DNA from: Methanosarcinales archaeon
Lineage (GTDB): Archaea > Halobacteriota > Methanosarcinia > Methanosarcinales > Methanocomedenaceae
Direction: 5' to 3'
Length of the DNA: 5,238 nt
Assembly (NCBI GenBank): GCA_030614485.1
Contig: JAUWTY010000091.1
Location: 1-5,238, forward strand
The notes below the pieces were generated by a model. It had not been told where the DNA came from, searched no databases, and saw only the letters and a list, made by a program, of their open reading frames with translations. The translations under genes and the position numbers were made by a program. Below are positions 4,959 to 5,238 of the stretch, piece by piece (position 1 is the first letter of the stretch; every line of letters begins with the position of its first letter).

Positions 4959-5238
4959 TTCATCCCTGAACCTGAAATACACCCTTCTGTTGTTCTTACC
5001 CTTATTCTCGGCTTTGAATATCTCAATATGTGGTATCTCCCCGGTATTAGCCACGTGGGTGCCTCCACATGCCTGCTGGTCCACACCGGGTATGGAGATG
5101 ACCCGTATCTCATGGATATCAGGTGGGAAGGCGTCCTTGAGTTTGACAACCGATGGTATCTGGAAGGCTTCATCCCTGGGCATGATATTGATACTGATCG
5201 GAAGTTTTTGGTCAATAATCTCATTGACCTTTGTCTCG
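4956..5238 (-). CDS. Alanyl-tRNA editing protein AlaX-type, C-terminal part (5' end beyond window)
   Basis: 93 residues are visible, read from the window edge (ETKVNEIIDQKLPI...) to the TGA at 4956. ACGGTHVANTGEI, near visible residues 56-68, is the hallmark of the AlaRS 'second additional domain' family. C57 and H61 of CGGTH are zinc ligands; the partner HxxxH motif would lie upstream, outside the window. IRVISIPGVDQQ before it and the basic FKAENKGKNNRRVYFRF after it are typical of archaeal AlaX. These enzymes hydrolyse Ser-tRNA(Ala) or Gly-tRNA(Ala) to prevent mistranslation. The protein ends soon after this motif with no C-Ala-like extension, which favours a free-standing AlaX over full alanyl-tRNA synthetase. 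The MPRDEAF Met (5183) is internal, because the frame is open to the window end with conserved residues upstream. Confidence 0.9.
   Translation of the reverse strand, partial: ETKVNEIIDQKLPISINIMPRDEAFQIPSVVKLKDAFPPDIHEIRVISIPGVDQQACGGTHVANTGEIPHIEIFKAENKGKNNRRVYFRFRDE

Noticed and set aside
4952..5224. 90-residue minus-strand frame overlapping the AlaX-type gene
   Set aside because: It is an out-of-frame shadow; the overlapping frame carries the CGGTH motif and the conserved AlaX sequence.
1..5238. Mobile element, CRISPR array or defence system
   Set aside because: No transposase, integrase, terminal repeats, spaced direct repeats or defence-related domain could be found on either strand.

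Overview
The window is archaeal and most likely comes from a euryarchaeon of the Methanosarcinales/ANME-2 type. Two points support this. First, the eukaryote-like ribosomal proteins eL8/L7Ae, eS28 and eL24 sit next to an NDP kinase and the eukaryote-type initiation factor aIF5B, a classic euryarchaeal gene order. Second, the window opens with a PGF-pre-PGF surface-protein domain, a family known mainly from methanogens and their relatives. The assignment to an order is inference; no rRNA or metabolic marker gene is present.

Layout: (1) 1-714 (+) is the 3' end of a secreted, membrane-anchored surface protein. (2) 715-811 is a short leader and promoter region with RNA-fold potential, including a kink-turn-like element upstream of the L7Ae gene. 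(3) 812-2076 (+) is a tight translation cluster, rpl7ae-rps28e-rpl24e-ndk. Gaps between genes are 9 to 28 nt, and a T8 tract lies before ndk. (4) 2077-2227 is a 151-nt intergenic region with a T-tract, a perfect 10-bp inverted repeat and a good TATA box. (5) 2228-4000 (+) is the complete, intein-free gene for aIF5B. (6) 4036-4929 (-) encodes an all-helical protein made of seven 40-residue repeats, convergent with infB. (7) 4956-5238 (-) is the C-terminal part of an AlaX-type alanyl-tRNA editing protein that runs off the window; its gene lies 26 nt upstream of the repeat-protein gene on the same strand.

The theme is translation: ribosomal subunit proteins, a kinase that supplies GTP and the other NTPs, the GTPase for subunit joining, and a tRNA proofreading enzyme. 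L7Ae also links to RNA processing through box C/D and H/ACA RNPs and RNase P. I see no mobile element, CRISPR array, tRNA/rRNA gene or defence system. The less ordinary parts are the repeat protein, the possible L7Ae autoregulatory leader, the ndk-infB inverted repeat and the atypical C-terminus of the surface protein.
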